Part shown: positions 7,343 through 14,992 of the stretch, one piece after another | Numbering within the stretch: position 1 is the stretch's first letter | How the letters are laid out: each line of letters begins with the position of its first letter | Position numbers and translations under genes: made by a program | NCBI RefSeq assembly: GCF_026191635.1 | Contig: NZ_JAKRRW010000034.1 | Coordinates: forward strand, 1-34,643 | Direction: 5' to 3' | DNA: 34,643 nucleotides | Source of the DNA: Photobacterium obscurum | GTDB lineage: Bacteria; Pseudomonadota; Gammaproteobacteria; Enterobacterales; Vibrionaceae | The notes under the pieces: generated by a model | Databases searched by the model: none | What the model was told of the DNA's origin: nothing | The model's input: only the letters and a program-made list of their open reading frames with translations

Positions 7343-7440
7343 GTGATTTTCCTTAGGGTGAATGTATAGCTCAAGAATCGAGCGCGTAAAAATTACAGAA
7401 AGGGAACTCCTTATGAAGAACAATTCATGAGGAATGAAAA

Positions 7441-7671
7441 ATGAAACTAATTCGACAAAAAGAAGTAACTGAGATGACGGGTGTTAGCCGTGCCAGCGTG
7501 TACAAATTAATGGCAGTTGGTCGATTCCCTAAATCGGTGTCGTTAGGCGATCGAGCTGTTGCATGGGTTGAGAGTGAAGTGCAGGAGTGGATTTTAGAGA
7601 GGATTGCTGAGCGCGATGAACAGGAATCAGGTTATGCGAGTTCATCTAGCTCAGACAGTATTGCTTGCTAG
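7441..7671 (+). CDS. AlpA-family transcriptional regulator (second copy)
   Basis: The 76-residue protein has the AlpA helix-turn-helix (LIRQKEVTEMTGVSRASVYK) and the wing FPKSVSLGDRAVAWVESEVQEW. It also has a serine-rich C-terminal tail (SSSSSDS) absent from the copy at 2587. GAGG precedes the ATG at good distance. It is divergently arranged with the YfjP-type GTPase, as alpA-like genes often are in CP4-type elements. It probably controls the integrase or the neighbouring GTPase gene; the target is inferred. The two AlpA proteins share the GDRAV core but differ in the recognition helix (SRSTIYKY and SRASVYKL), so they may bind different sites. Confidence 0.88.
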   Translation: MKLIRQKEVTEMTGVSRASVYKLMAVGRFPKSVSLGDRAVAWVESEVQEWILERIAERDEQESGYASSSSSDSIAC

Positions 7672-7764
7672 TCTTTCTCTTAGGAATATGGGTTGGTGAA
7701 CAAGTGTCTTAGTGATATAGGTGGAGTTGTTGCGAATTATCAAAAAAGGAATGATTGACGGGAG

Positions 7765-8202
7765 TTACTGAGGACTAATTTGTACTTCATCAAAGGCTCC
7801 CATGTTCACATAACTGATAAAGTTACGCTCCCACAATTGGTATAGGTCATCTATACCGGGTGATTGGATGCTTTGCCAACCAGTTGCAACGGTAAACGCG
7901 ACTTGATTACCAAAGTCGAAATCCAGACTACGTTCCAGCTCAGGGTAATAGTTACCCATAAAGGCAAAATCGGTGATGTAGAGAATATCGAAATGACCAT
8001 CGCCGTTCCTTTGTAAACCGATCTCGACAGGATGAAAGCCACCATTCTCAGCACTATAGCTTGAATCTCTAAAATTCAAGGTAATGTGTGAGCTGGTGGC
8101 TGTTCCTTCTTTTGTTAGCTCTTGAGTAATCAGTGTATGTAGTTTTTCTGAAACGGATAGGGCGTATGGGGTGAACTCAATAACTGGATTTATAGCGGCC
8201 AT
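7765..8202 (-). CDS. DUF2787-type protein (copy 1)
   Basis: This 145-residue protein shows the pattern I associate with DUF2787 in Vibrio islands. It has ITLNFRDSSYS near residue 39, HPVEIGLQR at 57, a central strand ILYITDFAFMGN, and LYQLWERNFISYVNMGAFDEVQI at the C-terminus. No catalytic motif is visible. The related gene at 8214-8684 lies directly upstream on the same strand with an 11-base gap, so the two are probably co-transcribed with radC. No biochemical function is known to me for this family. The protein looks cytoplasmic. Confidence 0.7.
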   Translation of the reverse strand: MAAINPVIEFTPYALSVSEKLHTLITQELTKEGTATSSHITLNFRDSSYSAENGGFHPVEIGLQRNGDGHFDILYITDFAFMGNYYPELERSLDFDFGNQVAFTVATGWQSIQSPGIDDLYQLWERNFISYVNMGAFDEVQISPQ

Positions 8203-8213
8203 GGATTATCTCC

Positions 8214-8684
8214 TTACGGTTTAATACAAAGTGCGTTATCTGTGGTGTCTATGTGGTACTTCATGATGGTGAGGTTGATTTCATCGAATTGATGATTATT
8301 GAGATGAGAAAGGAAAGCGCTTTGCCAGGCTTGAAAGAGCAGTTGGACTTTTGGTTGCTCTATCTCACAGTAGCCAATATCAGGTTGGTAGAATTGCTTC
8401 TTGATACTGTCGAATAACAGCTCAACATCAAGGTTGCTTGATGTCGGCTCTTCATAAGCAAAGCTTGCGATTAAGCATAAGTGCCAGAGATTGTCTTTCG
8501 GTTTTCGTTCCAGTTGAACTTCTGTTGGATGAGGCCCCAAACGGGTATGAAAATAGGCTTGGTGATTGAAGCTAATAGCAAGCTTGGTGGTTATATGGTT
8601 GGCGCGATGAAGTTGGCGTGTAAGCACTGAAGAAAGTTCTGGTGCAATTTTTAGATATGGTGGGTGGAGTAATTGATAGGTCAT
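8214..8684 (-). CDS. DUF2787-type protein (copy 2)
   Basis: The 156-residue protein is a divergent paralogue of the neighbour at 7765. It repeats the same landmarks: LAISFNHQAYF, HPTEVQLERK, LIASFAYEE, and LLFQAWQSAFLSHLNNHQFDEINLTI. The start ATG (8684-8682) overlaps the stop of radC (ATGA-type overlap at 8681-8684), which points to translational coupling in a radC-DUF2787-DUF2787 operon. A local tandem duplication followed by divergence is the simplest explanation for the pair. Its function is unknown. Confidence 0.7.
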   Translation of the reverse strand: MTYQLLHPPYLKIAPELSSVLTRQLHRANHITTKLAISFNHQAYFHTRLGPHPTEVQLERKPKDNLWHLCLIASFAYEEPTSSNLDVELLFDSIKKQFYQPDIGYCEIEQPKVQLLFQAWQSAFLSHLNNHQFDEINLTIMKYHIDTTDNALCIKP

Positions 8685-9148
8685 AGATACCCCCGCTCAG
8701 CAAATGATACTGGCTCTTTCCCCACAACAATATGATCTAAAACGCGAACATCAATCAGAGCAAGTGCATCTTGTAAGCGTTTCGTGATTCGTCGATCTGC
8801 CTGTGAAGGTTCGGCATCACCGGAAGGGTGATTATGAGCAAAAATCACGGCTGCGGCATTAGCATTTAATACAGCTTTGACGACTTCTCTAGGGTAAACA
8901 CTGGCTGAATCAATCGTACCCCAGAATAGCTCTTTGAACTCAAGCATATGATGTTGATTGTCCAATAACATCACTGCAAAAACCTCTCGCTCATAGCTAC
9001 CTAATTTGCAAGATAAGAAGTCTTTTGTCGCATTCGGATTACAATATTGATCACCTCTGAAGCCGCGTGCTGCAAGGATTTCTGCGGCCGCGTCGAGCAC
9101 CCTGTCAGCTGTCACAGGACCGTCAAAAAAGTAGTTGTTTTCGTGCAT
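8681..9148 (-). CDS. radC: RadC-family JAMM protein (YkfG/YfjY-like)
   Basis: The 155-residue protein is a short RadC of the prophage type, lacking the N-terminal helix-hairpin-helix of chromosomal RadC. The JAMM motif HNHPSGDAEPSQAD (residues 105-118) supplies H105, H107, S115 and D118 with normal spacing. Family landmarks such as TIDSASVYPREVVK and VLDHIVVG follow family consensus. Despite the name, these proteins have no established role in DNA repair and occur widely on mobile elements. It is first in a three-gene operon with the DUF2787 pair. The context (YfjP GTPase, AlpA, RadC) mirrors CP4-57. Confidence 0.9.
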   Translation of the reverse strand: MHENNYFFDGPVTADRVLDAAAEILAARGFRGDQYCNPNATKDFLSCKLGSYEREVFAVMLLDNQHHMLEFKELFWGTIDSASVYPREVVKAVLNANAAAVIFAHNHPSGDAEPSQADRRITKRLQDALALIDVRVLDHIVVGKEPVSFAERGYL

Positions 9149-9325
9149 AGTGAACTCCTGGAAATGGATTGATGTTGGTATGCACTAAGGTGATATATAT
9201 CTGAAAATAAATAGAAAATACCCAGTGAAATTAAAACTAAAATTTTTCATCCATTTGCCTTGCAGACGAGTAATGAGATGCGGTTTACCCTTTAGGTGTC
9301 ATTTAAACAACCAAAGGAAATCAGT

Positions 9326-9469
9326 ATGTCTAAATCAAAATCTCCAATGACGCCAAATGCCGCAAAACGTATTCAAAGTGCGGAAGCAAAAGCAAACGGC
9401 GGTCAAGTGGCTAAAGGTGGGTTTGCTGCAAGAGCTCAAAGTGCTGCTGCAAAGAATAGCCAAAACTAG
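9326..9469 (+). CDS. Small SMP-like (seed-maturation-protein-like) protein
   Basis: This 47-residue gene is too short for routine listing and overlaps a spurious out-of-frame start at 9357. The product begins MSKSKSPMTPNAAKRIQSAE and continues with AKANGGQVAKGGFAARAQSA, matching the consensus of short bacterial proteins annotated as SMP domain (MTPxAAxRIQSAxAKxNGG...F.ARAQSAA). AAAGGAAATC lies just upstream of the ATG. Its molecular role is unknown. It leads the operon that contains the HicA-like and ankyrin genes (38 bases to the next ATG, then an overlap). It is hydrophilic and rich in Ala, Lys and Gln, so probably partly disordered. Confidence 0.8.
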   Translation: MSKSKSPMTPNAAKRIQSAEAKANGGQVAKGGFAARAQSAAAKNSQN

Positions 9470-9506
9470 CAAATGCGAGAAATGGGATTTTGAGCCCATT
9501 TTTACC

Positions 9507-9710
9507 ATGAGGAAGTTTAGTAATAATAAGGATATTCAAAAGCTTGTATTGATGTTAGTCCGGAATGATTGGACCTATATGCCTGGGCGAAAGCATGGGA
9601 AATTACGCTCTCCGGAAGGACAAAGGATCACTGTGCCAAGTACCCCGAGTGATCGACGAGCTTATAAGAATTTTTTGAAAGATATAAAAAGGTTAGCTAG
9701 GCCAAGATGA
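9507..9710 (+). CDS. HicA-like small protein
   Basis: I choose the ATG at 9507, giving 67 residues; the longer frame from 9357 runs through the SMP-like gene. The product reads like a HicA mRNA interferase core: LVRNDWTYMPGRKHGKLRSP matches the HicA strand with the catalytic-type histidine, followed by GQRITVPSTPSD. HicA usually has G-S-H; here it is G-R-K-H, so activity is uncertain. The C-terminus (KNFLKDIKRLARPR) is basic. No HicB-type antitoxin follows. Instead the stop overlaps the ATG of the ankyrin gene (ATGA at 9707-9710), so the two are translationally coupled. It is distinct from the ordinary HicAB pair at 12474-13126. Confidence 0.65.
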   Translation: MRKFSNNKDIQKLVLMLVRNDWTYMPGRKHGKLRSPEGQRITVPSTPSDRRAYKNFLKDIKRLARPR

Positions 9711-11953
9711 CAAAGATAGAAACGCCATACATCACTATACAGAGTCTCTTACGAGAGTTTGCCAAAGCGCTTGGGACGAAAATGTTTGCAGCAAAAGAGA
9801 TCGACAATGTGTGTAAACATGTTGAGATTAACCCACATCAGTTGCAAGAATTAAAAAAGCAGTTGATTCACCAACCGTTAAGTAAGTATGTCAACGTGTA
9901 CTTCGCGGACCATGTCATGGAGCAGCTGGAGACCGTTTTTAAACAGTACCTCGATATTGTTCAGAAAGTTCCACTAGATGGTGTCAATGCAGAGAAAGCT
10001 CAGAAGCTTATTAATAGTCACTATATTTCAATGGCCGTTGCTTTCGTGTGCCATGAAATGTTTGAGGGGATGCGTACTACGCCAGAACAATTGGCGAATA
10101 GTGGTCAAACCGCGATGCAGTTTGTATTTGACAAATTTAAGAACTCATCAACTTGGCTAAAGTATTACGAGACGGAAAAAAAAGAGCAGAAAGATAAGTA
10201 CCGAATATGGGTAAAAGGGGAGTATTGTGAGTTACCTGATATCACCGGAATTGCAGCTATTGGTAAAGCATGGACCGATGAACGAGATTGGGGGGTAATT
10301 AAAGCAAGGCTTGTAGCTGCTCGCATTTGGGATCACTTCTTTTATCGATCCGGAATCTGTGATCTAGATATTATTCGCTCCATGGATGTAGAGGAGCAGT
10401 TCAACTCATTCGTTGAGTCACTTCAGCGACTACAGCGTGAAGACAGTGAGCAGTATCAGGCATCAGCATCTATAGCATTGGAGCTTTATGACCGGATGAG
10501 GTTAAGGAAAACAAAATCTCACGATGATGAACAGAGATGCCAGGTATTGCTAGAGCAATTGAATCGTTTCCAGAGTGAATCTGATAAACACAAAGAAACC
10601 ACCTATTACTATCATTGGATGAAAGCTCGTTATCACCTCCATCGTGGTGAATTAGATGCGGCATTAGAGAGTTATAAGCTTGCCTATGAGCAGTCGATAT
10701 ATCGTTCAGGTGAGAACATAGCATGCATTATTAAAGAAGCTACGTTAGTCTCCTCACGCCTTCAAAAACCAGATAAGTCTTTTATCAATAGATTACGCAG
10801 TATGGCAGCAGTTTTTGAATTAGAGATTTTGCCAAGCCTTTCCTCAGATCAAACCAAGAGAAAGCCAGAGTTGGTCGAGGAGTGGGAAGTGAGTGCTTAT
10901 GCCCGCTATTTTGAATCTTACTTCACCAAAGAGTCTTTCTTTCCTGGGGCGGACTATCCAGAGTTTTATGGCCCGCGTTACGGTGCATGGCTGGTGGATG
11001 AAACCAAATACAAGGTAAATGTAAACAATCCCAACAAGATGCTTTCTGTCGGAGAGAAAGGCTTGATGGTAAAGCGAATGCCTCAACTGGTTTATTTTGC
11101 GATGAATGGCGATGAGTCGGCAGTTAATGCACTCATTGAAGTCGGTGCTGATGTCAATAAAGTGTCTAAATCTGATGAAAGTGCTTTGTTAATGGCAGTG
11201 CAAGCGATGCAAGTAAACTTGCTTCCATTGAATTCAATGCAAGATGGGATGTTGAAAGTCATTGCATCTAAGCCACATAAAGAAAAAACAGTGAACTTGA
11301 TAACAACCAAACGTAAATTGACAGCGCTAGGTTGTGCCGTTCAAACAGGACGACTTGATGTAGTGAAAGCAGTCGTTGATTTGGGAGCAAAGGTTGACCA
11401 ACGACATGATATTGGAGCAGAAACGCCCTTGTTTACATGTATGGGGTTAATGAGCCACCATAAACGGCCATCAATCCCATCCATGCTTGCCGAATCAAAC
11501 AAATATAGTGATCAAAACCTACAATCTTACATGGCTCATGCCGCAGGCCTTGTTCCACATGATAAAGAGCAGTTGAAAAAGGTAATAGCATCTAATCAAG
11601 AGGCCCCCATTTTTAGTGCTTGTGAGGACTTTGGACGGGAGTATATAGGACGTAACATACGCAACCTTACCACTATCGATGGACTTCGTGAGATAGCAAA
11701 ATACCTGATAGAAATAGGTGCTAATCCGAATGCAAAACACGATACGGCACTACATGGTTATACTCCATTGATGCTTGCGGCAGAACTGGATGAAGCCGAG
11801 CTTTTTTACTTAATGGCTAAGGCTGGTGGTGATATTAACGACTCTTGTTTTAACCCTCAGAATAATCAACGAAAGTCATGTTTTGAAATCGCAGCTCATT
11901 GGCGTTCTCAATCTGTACTAGCGCTATTCAACCACGCCCCAGAACATTCATAG
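9707..11953 (+). CDS. Large TPR/ankyrin-repeat protein, candidate defence effector
   Basis: The 748-residue protein has an N-terminal helical part (1-240) with no recognised domain. A TPR-like segment follows around 303-330 (HWMKARYHLHRGELDAALES), and ankyrin repeats run from about 458 to 735. The clearest are DESAVNALIEVGADVN, GRLDVVKAVVDLGAKVDQ and the late EIAKYLIEIGANPNAKHDTA followed by TPLMLAAE. No signal peptide or transmembrane segment is visible, so it is cytoplasmic. Ankyrin and TPR arrays are scaffolds for binding other proteins. The coupling to a HicA-like protein suggests they act together, perhaps as a toxin-control or antiphage module; this is inference only. A strong terminator follows the stop. 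Confidence 0.7.
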   Translation: MTKIETPYITIQSLLREFAKALGTKMFAAKEIDNVCKHVEINPHQLQELKKQLIHQPLSKYVNVYFADHVMEQLETVFKQYLDIVQKVPLDGVNAEKAQKLINSHYISMAVAFVCHEMFEGMRTTPEQLANSGQTAMQFVFDKFKNSSTWLKYYETEKKEQKDKYRIWVKGEYCELPDITGIAAIGKAWTDERDWGVIKARLVAARIWDHFFYRSGICDLDIIRSMDVEEQFNSFVESLQRLQREDSEQYQASASIALELYDRMRLRKTKSHDDEQRCQVLLEQLNRFQSESDKHKETTYYYHWMKARYHLHRGELDAALESYKLAYEQSIYRSGENIACIIKEATLVSSRLQKPDKSFINRLRSMAAVFELEILPSLSSDQTKRKPELVEEWEVSAYARYFESYFTKESFFPGADYPEFYGPRYGAWLVDETKYKVNVNNPNKMLSVGEKGLMVKRMPQLVYFAMNGDESAVNALIEVGADVNKVSKSDESALLMAVQAMQVNLLPLNSMQDGMLKVIASKPHKEKTVNLITTKRKLTALGCAVQTGRLDVVKAVVDLGAKVDQRHDIGAETPLFTCMGLMSHHKRPSIPSMLAESNKYSDQNLQSYMAHAAGLVPHDKEQLKKVIASNQEAPIFSACEDFGREYIGRNIRNLTTIDGLREIAKYLIEIGANPNAKHDTALHGYTPLMLAAELDEAELFYLMAKAGGDINDSCFNPQNNQRKSCFEIAAHWRSQSVLALFNHAPEHS

Positions 11954-11973
11954 CTTGATACTGTATTTACTTC

Positions 11974-12006
11974 AAAGCATCGTCCTAAAATAAGGACGAT
12001 GCTTTT
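11974..12006. terminator. Rho-independent terminator after the ankyrin operon
   Basis: AAAGCATCGTCCT (11974-11986) pairs with AGGACGATGCTTTT (11993-12006), a 12-base-pair stem with a T-run, 20 bases beyond the ankyrin stop codon. Confidence 0.85.
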
Positions 12007-12110
12007 CGTTACACCATAAGTTGCTGTTTTTTTTAATGTATACAAGGTAAGTCAATAAATCTTCGTGTATATTCTAGCGATTGAGTATTGATTTGTGCTA
12101 GGAAAGTGGT

Positions 12111-12448
12111 GTGATCCCAAGTTATCAAGAGCTTATGAAGCCTGTGCTGGAATTAGCAAATGATGAAGAAGTTAAGCTAAACGGTACGCTGATGGCAACA
12201 ATGTTGGAGCAAGTGATATCAGGGATTTCTTTGGTGCACTGAACTTGAAAAAAGCTCACAAAGGCATTTTCATTACCACCTCAGATTTTACTGCATCAGC
12301 AATGCGAACAGCGAAAGATCTTGGTATACGAATCGTGCTTATCAACGGGAAAGAGCTTGCAAAGCTGATGCTGCGATACAACATTGGAAGCCGTGACGAG
12401 CAAATATTACACCTGAAGAAAATAGACGAAGAATTTTTTGAAGGATAG
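12111..12448 (+). pseudogene. mrr: Mrr-type restriction endonuclease, internally deleted
   Basis: A GTG start at 12111 opens MIPSYQELMKPVLELANDEE, the start of Mrr-type methyl-directed restriction proteins. About 20 codons later the homology jumps frame. Reading one base over, AKRYADGNNVGASDIRDFFG leads into FITTSDFTASAMRTAKDLGI and RIVLINGKELAKLMLRYN, the C-terminal part of the Mrr catalytic domain, ending IDEEFFEG. About 200 residues are lost, including the N-terminal wing and the first catalytic residues (the D...ExK core). The remaining 67-residue frame from 12245 is not expected to be functional. Mrr enzymes cut DNA with foreign methylation. Loss next to an active type I system suggests decay or incompatibility. 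Confidence 0.8.
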
Positions 12449-12450
12449 TC

Positions 12451-12475
12451 AGAAAGCTTCCAATGGAAGCTTTCT
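12451..12475. terminator. Bidirectional terminator between the mrr remnant and hicB
   Basis: AGAAAGCTTCCA (12451-12462) is followed by TGGAAGCTTTCT (12464-12475), a perfect 12-base inverted repeat that overlaps the last codon of hicB on the minus strand. Confidence 0.65.
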
Positions 12476-12905
12476 ATAGCTGCATTTCATGTCTCGCAGC
12501 TGTGGCAAGAAAATCACTGCGGTCTTTGTAGCGACCTGAAGAATGCTTAACATGATCATCAATACGCTGGATGAGCACATCTGGCAAGCTGATGTTTATC
12601 CGCTTTGGTTTACCTTCAAATTTAGAGATATCGACATCTAACATTAGCCAAGTATCGCAATAGGCGTATTCTTCATCTTTTTGATAAGTCAGCACGCCTT
12701 TGTCTTTAAGAGCTGAAAGAGATACACCGTCTTCTAGCATTTCTTCAACCATCATTGTGATGGCTTCGGTGGCCATTGCAACGATCTCTTGCTCGCTATC
12801 AGCAGCACTGAAACAGCCGTATCCACCATTACAAAGGGCTGGGACGATTAAACCAAATGCATCATCGTCACCTTTTGGGACTTCTACACCAATTGAAAAT
12901 AACAT
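12474..12905 (-). CDS. hicB: HicB-family antitoxin
   Basis: The 143-residue protein has the HicB layout. A degraded RNase H-like fold comes first (IGVEVPKGDDDAFGLIVPAL, then SEQEIVAMATEAITMMVEEM), and a C-terminal ribbon-helix-helix follows (KRINISLPDVLIQRIDDHV with YKDRSDFLATAARHEM). HicB binds and neutralises HicA and represses its own operon through the RHH part. It follows hicA by 35 bases, the hicA-hicB order seen in many systems. GGAGGG lies ahead of the start. The N-terminal part has a VPALCNGGYGCFS stretch in place of the usual DLPGC motif, which is a mild divergence but still within the family. Confidence 0.88.
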   Translation of the reverse strand: MLFSIGVEVPKGDDDAFGLIVPALCNGGYGCFSAADSEQEIVAMATEAITMMVEEMLEDGVSLSALKDKGVLTYQKDEEYAYCDTWLMLDVDISKFEGKPKRINISLPDVLIQRIDDHVKHSSGRYKDRSDFLATAARHEMQL

Positions 12906-12932
12906 AATTAACCCTCCAAAGGTTGCGACAGT

Positions 12933-12950
12933 GCTCCTCCTTAGAGGAGC
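12933..12950 (-). promoter_or_regulatory. Hairpin across the hicA stop / hicB leader
   Basis: GCTCCTC (12933-12939) and GAGGAGC (12944-12950) form a perfect 7-bp stem over the hicA stop codon, just upstream of hicB. It could affect coupling or relative translation of toxin and antitoxin; this is inference. Confidence 0.35.
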
Positions 12951-13126
12951 CCTGCCGACTTTTTGATAGACCTTACGGTGCCAACTGGAAGATGTTGTTT
13001 AGGGTGAGGCACTGGAAATTTCTGCCCTGTAACTGGAGAGTACCAAATTTGGTGGCTCCCCTTACCTTGACGATGCAAGGTACAACCAATTTCTTTTAGG
13101 TCTCTGATTAGATCTGATGAACGCAT
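12941..13126 (-). CDS. hicA: HicA-family mRNA interferase toxin
   Basis: From ATG 13126, preceded by AGGAGGCGCT, the protein has 61 residues; the longer frame to 13198 lacks a ribosome-binding site. MRSSDLIRDLKEIGCTLHRQ followed by GKGSHQIWYSPVTGQKFPVP carries the typical HicA strand with the catalytic GSH histidine. HPKQHLPVGTVRSIKKSAGL completes the double-stranded-RNA-binding-like fold. HicA cleaves mRNA and tmRNA when free of HicB, so it can stabilise the island or act in phage defence. It is the first gene of the hicAB operon. A hairpin spans its stop codon and the gap before hicB. Confidence 0.9.
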   Translation of the reverse strand: MRSSDLIRDLKEIGCTLHRQGKGSHQIWYSPVTGQKFPVPHPKQHLPVGTVRSIKKSAGLL

Positions 13127-13169
13127 AGCGCCTCCTGTAGTGTGAATTAGTAAATTTTTATACCGTCTA

Positions 13170-13183
13170 CTCAAACACTTGAG
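13170..13183. promoter_or_regulatory. Candidate hicAB operator
   Basis: CTCAAACACTTGAG is a 5+5 inverted repeat about 45 bases upstream of hicA. On the minus strand a TATAAA-like -10 follows immediately. The RHH domain of HicB is a plausible ligand. Assigned from position and symmetry only. Confidence 0.4.
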
Positions 13184-13405
13184 CCTTATCCCAAACATTA
13201 CGCTTTGAAAGTCTATTCAATGCACTCTGTTTTAGGTCGTACAAAAAACTACTGCACTACTCTCTAATCAGTGGTAACATTATATACACACCGATACACA
13301 CGATGCAAGTTTTTTATCATTTCCTGCTGTTACGCATACATAATTGACACGTAATGCAATAGAATCAGCAGCAATTGAACCGAATAAGCTTAAGAAGTAA
13401 GTTGC

Positions 13406-14992
13406 ATGACTCAAGATCAAAAACAGAAACTAGAACAACAACTCTGGAAGATAGCCGATGAACTGCGCGGAAAAATGAATGCCGATGAGTTTCGTGATTA
13501 CTGCTTAGGCTTTATCTTCTATAAATACCTATCAGAATGTATTACTGATTATGCTAATAGCATCTTGAAGGATAGCGGTGAAAGCATCTGCTTTACTGAT
13601 CTGAATGAGAACGACGAAGACCATCAAGACTATTTAGAAGCACTGCAAGAAGAAACACTTAACAAACTAGGCTATTTCCTTAAGCCGAATGAATTGTTTC
13701 ATCGTATTGCTGAACGAGGATCTGAACGTGGTGAAAGACCGCGTGAGTTTATCTTAGAGGACCTCACAAAAGTACTTCGTAACATCGAGCGCTCAACCAT
13801 GGGGACCGATAGCGAAGAAGATTTCGAGCATCTGTTCGAAGATTTGGACCTTACTTCAACCAAACTAGGTAAAACCGAAAAAGCAAAAAATGAACTCATT
13901 GCTAAGATCTTGGAACACTTAGATAAAATCGACTTTGCCATCCATGATAGTAACAGTGATGTGTTGGGGGATGCTTATGAGTATTTGATTGGTCAATTTG
14001 CCAGTGGTGCAGGTAAAAAAGCAGGTGAATTTTACACCCCACAATCAGTATCAACAGTACTTTCGAGGCTTGTTACTACAGGTAAAACGCACATCAAATC
14101 GGTGTACGATCCAACATGTGGTTCGGGCTCTTTGCTACTTCGTGTAGCACGAGAAACCCAAGTAGAAGATTTTTACGGCCAAGAAATGAACCGAACAACG
14201 TTTAACTTGGCACGTATGAACATGATCCTACATGGTGTGCATTACCGTAACTTCAACCTAAAGCAAGATGATACCTTAGAACACCCCCAACACTTAGAAC
14301 ACCGTTTTGAAGCAATAGTCGCCAACCCGCCGTTCTCGGCAAAATGGAGCTCTAAAGCCAGTTTTTCTAGCGACGACCGCTTTAGCCAATATGGTAAACT
14401 AGCACCTGCTTCTAAAGCCGATTTTGCCTTTGTACAGCATATGATCTATCAACTTGCTGATAACGGTACCATGGCGATAGTACTGCCTCACGGCGTGTTA
14501 TTTCGTGGTTCAACTGAAGGTTCTATTCGTGAGCACCTGATCAAAGAACTTAATTATCTTGATGCCGTAATTGGTCTACCTGCTAACATTTTTTATGGTA
14601 CCAGTATACCGACCTGTATTTTGGTCTTCAAAAAGTGCCGCAAGAACCCTGATGATATATTGTTCATCGATGCCAGCAATGAGTTTGAAAAGGGTAAGAA
14701 CCAAAACACCTTAACATCTGATAATATCAAAAAAATTCTAGCAAGCTATCAGGCACGCCAAACTGAAAAGAAATACAGCTATTTAGCACCGTTAAGCGAA
14801 GTTGCAGAAAACGGTTATAATCTCAATATTCCGCGCTACGTCGATACTTTTGAAGAAGAAGAGTTGGTTGATTTAAACAATGTAACTAAGCAGCTAATCG
14901 ATTTAGATAGAGCGATGGTAGATATAGATTCAGCTCTTGCTACATACTGTAAAGAGCTCGGTATTGATGCGCCATTTGAGGTAATAGCATGA
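13406..14992 (+). CDS. hsdM: Type I restriction-modification methyltransferase subunit
   Basis: The 528-residue HsdM contains the N-terminal helical domain (KLEQQLWKIADELRGKMNAD) and an N6-adenine methyltransferase core. The SAM-binding motif I is DPTCGSGSLLL (235-245) and the catalytic motif IV is NPPF (307-310), the normal spacing for the family. The length is close to the 520-residue type IC (EcoR124I-like) subunits. With HsdS it methylates a bipartite recognition sequence; with HsdR it forms the restriction complex. Its stop overlaps the start of hsdS (ATGA at 14989-14992). Base composition is clearly richer in GC than the following two genes. Confidence 0.95.
   Translation: MTQDQKQKLEQQLWKIADELRGKMNADEFRDYCLGFIFYKYLSECITDYANSILKDSGESICFTDLNENDEDHQDYLEALQEETLNKLGYFLKPNELFHRIAERGSERGERPREFILEDLTKVLRNIERSTMGTDSEEDFEHLFEDLDLTSTKLGKTEKAKNELIAKILEHLDKIDFAIHDSNSDVLGDAYEYLIGQFASGAGKKAGEFYTPQSVSTVLSRLVTTGKTHIKSVYDPTCGSGSLLLRVARETQVEDFYGQEMNRTTFNLARMNMILHGVHYRNFNLKQDDTLEHPQHLEHRFEAIVANPPFSAKWSSKASFSSDDRFSQYGKLAPASKADFAFVQHMIYQLADNGTMAIVLPHGVLFRGSTEGSIREHLIKELNYLDAVIGLPANIFYGTSIPTCILVFKKCRKNPDDILFIDASNEFEKGKNQNTLTSDNIKKILASYQARQTEKKYSYLAPLSEVAENGYNLNIPRYVDTFEEEELVDLNNVTKQLIDLDRAMVDIDSALATYCKELGIDAPFEVIA

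Noticed and set aside
9357..9506. Longer N-terminus for the HicA-like gene
   Set aside because: It overlaps the SMP-like gene out of frame and has no ribosome-binding site; the conserved part begins at 9507.
12111..12448. A short functional Mrr-like protein
   Set aside because: The 67-residue frame is only the tail of Mrr; the first catalytic residues and the DNA-binding wing are missing.
13199..13405. Sigma-70 promoter of hsdM (TTGACA at about 13344)
   Set aside because: A -35-like TTGACA is present, but no convincing -10 lies at the right distance.
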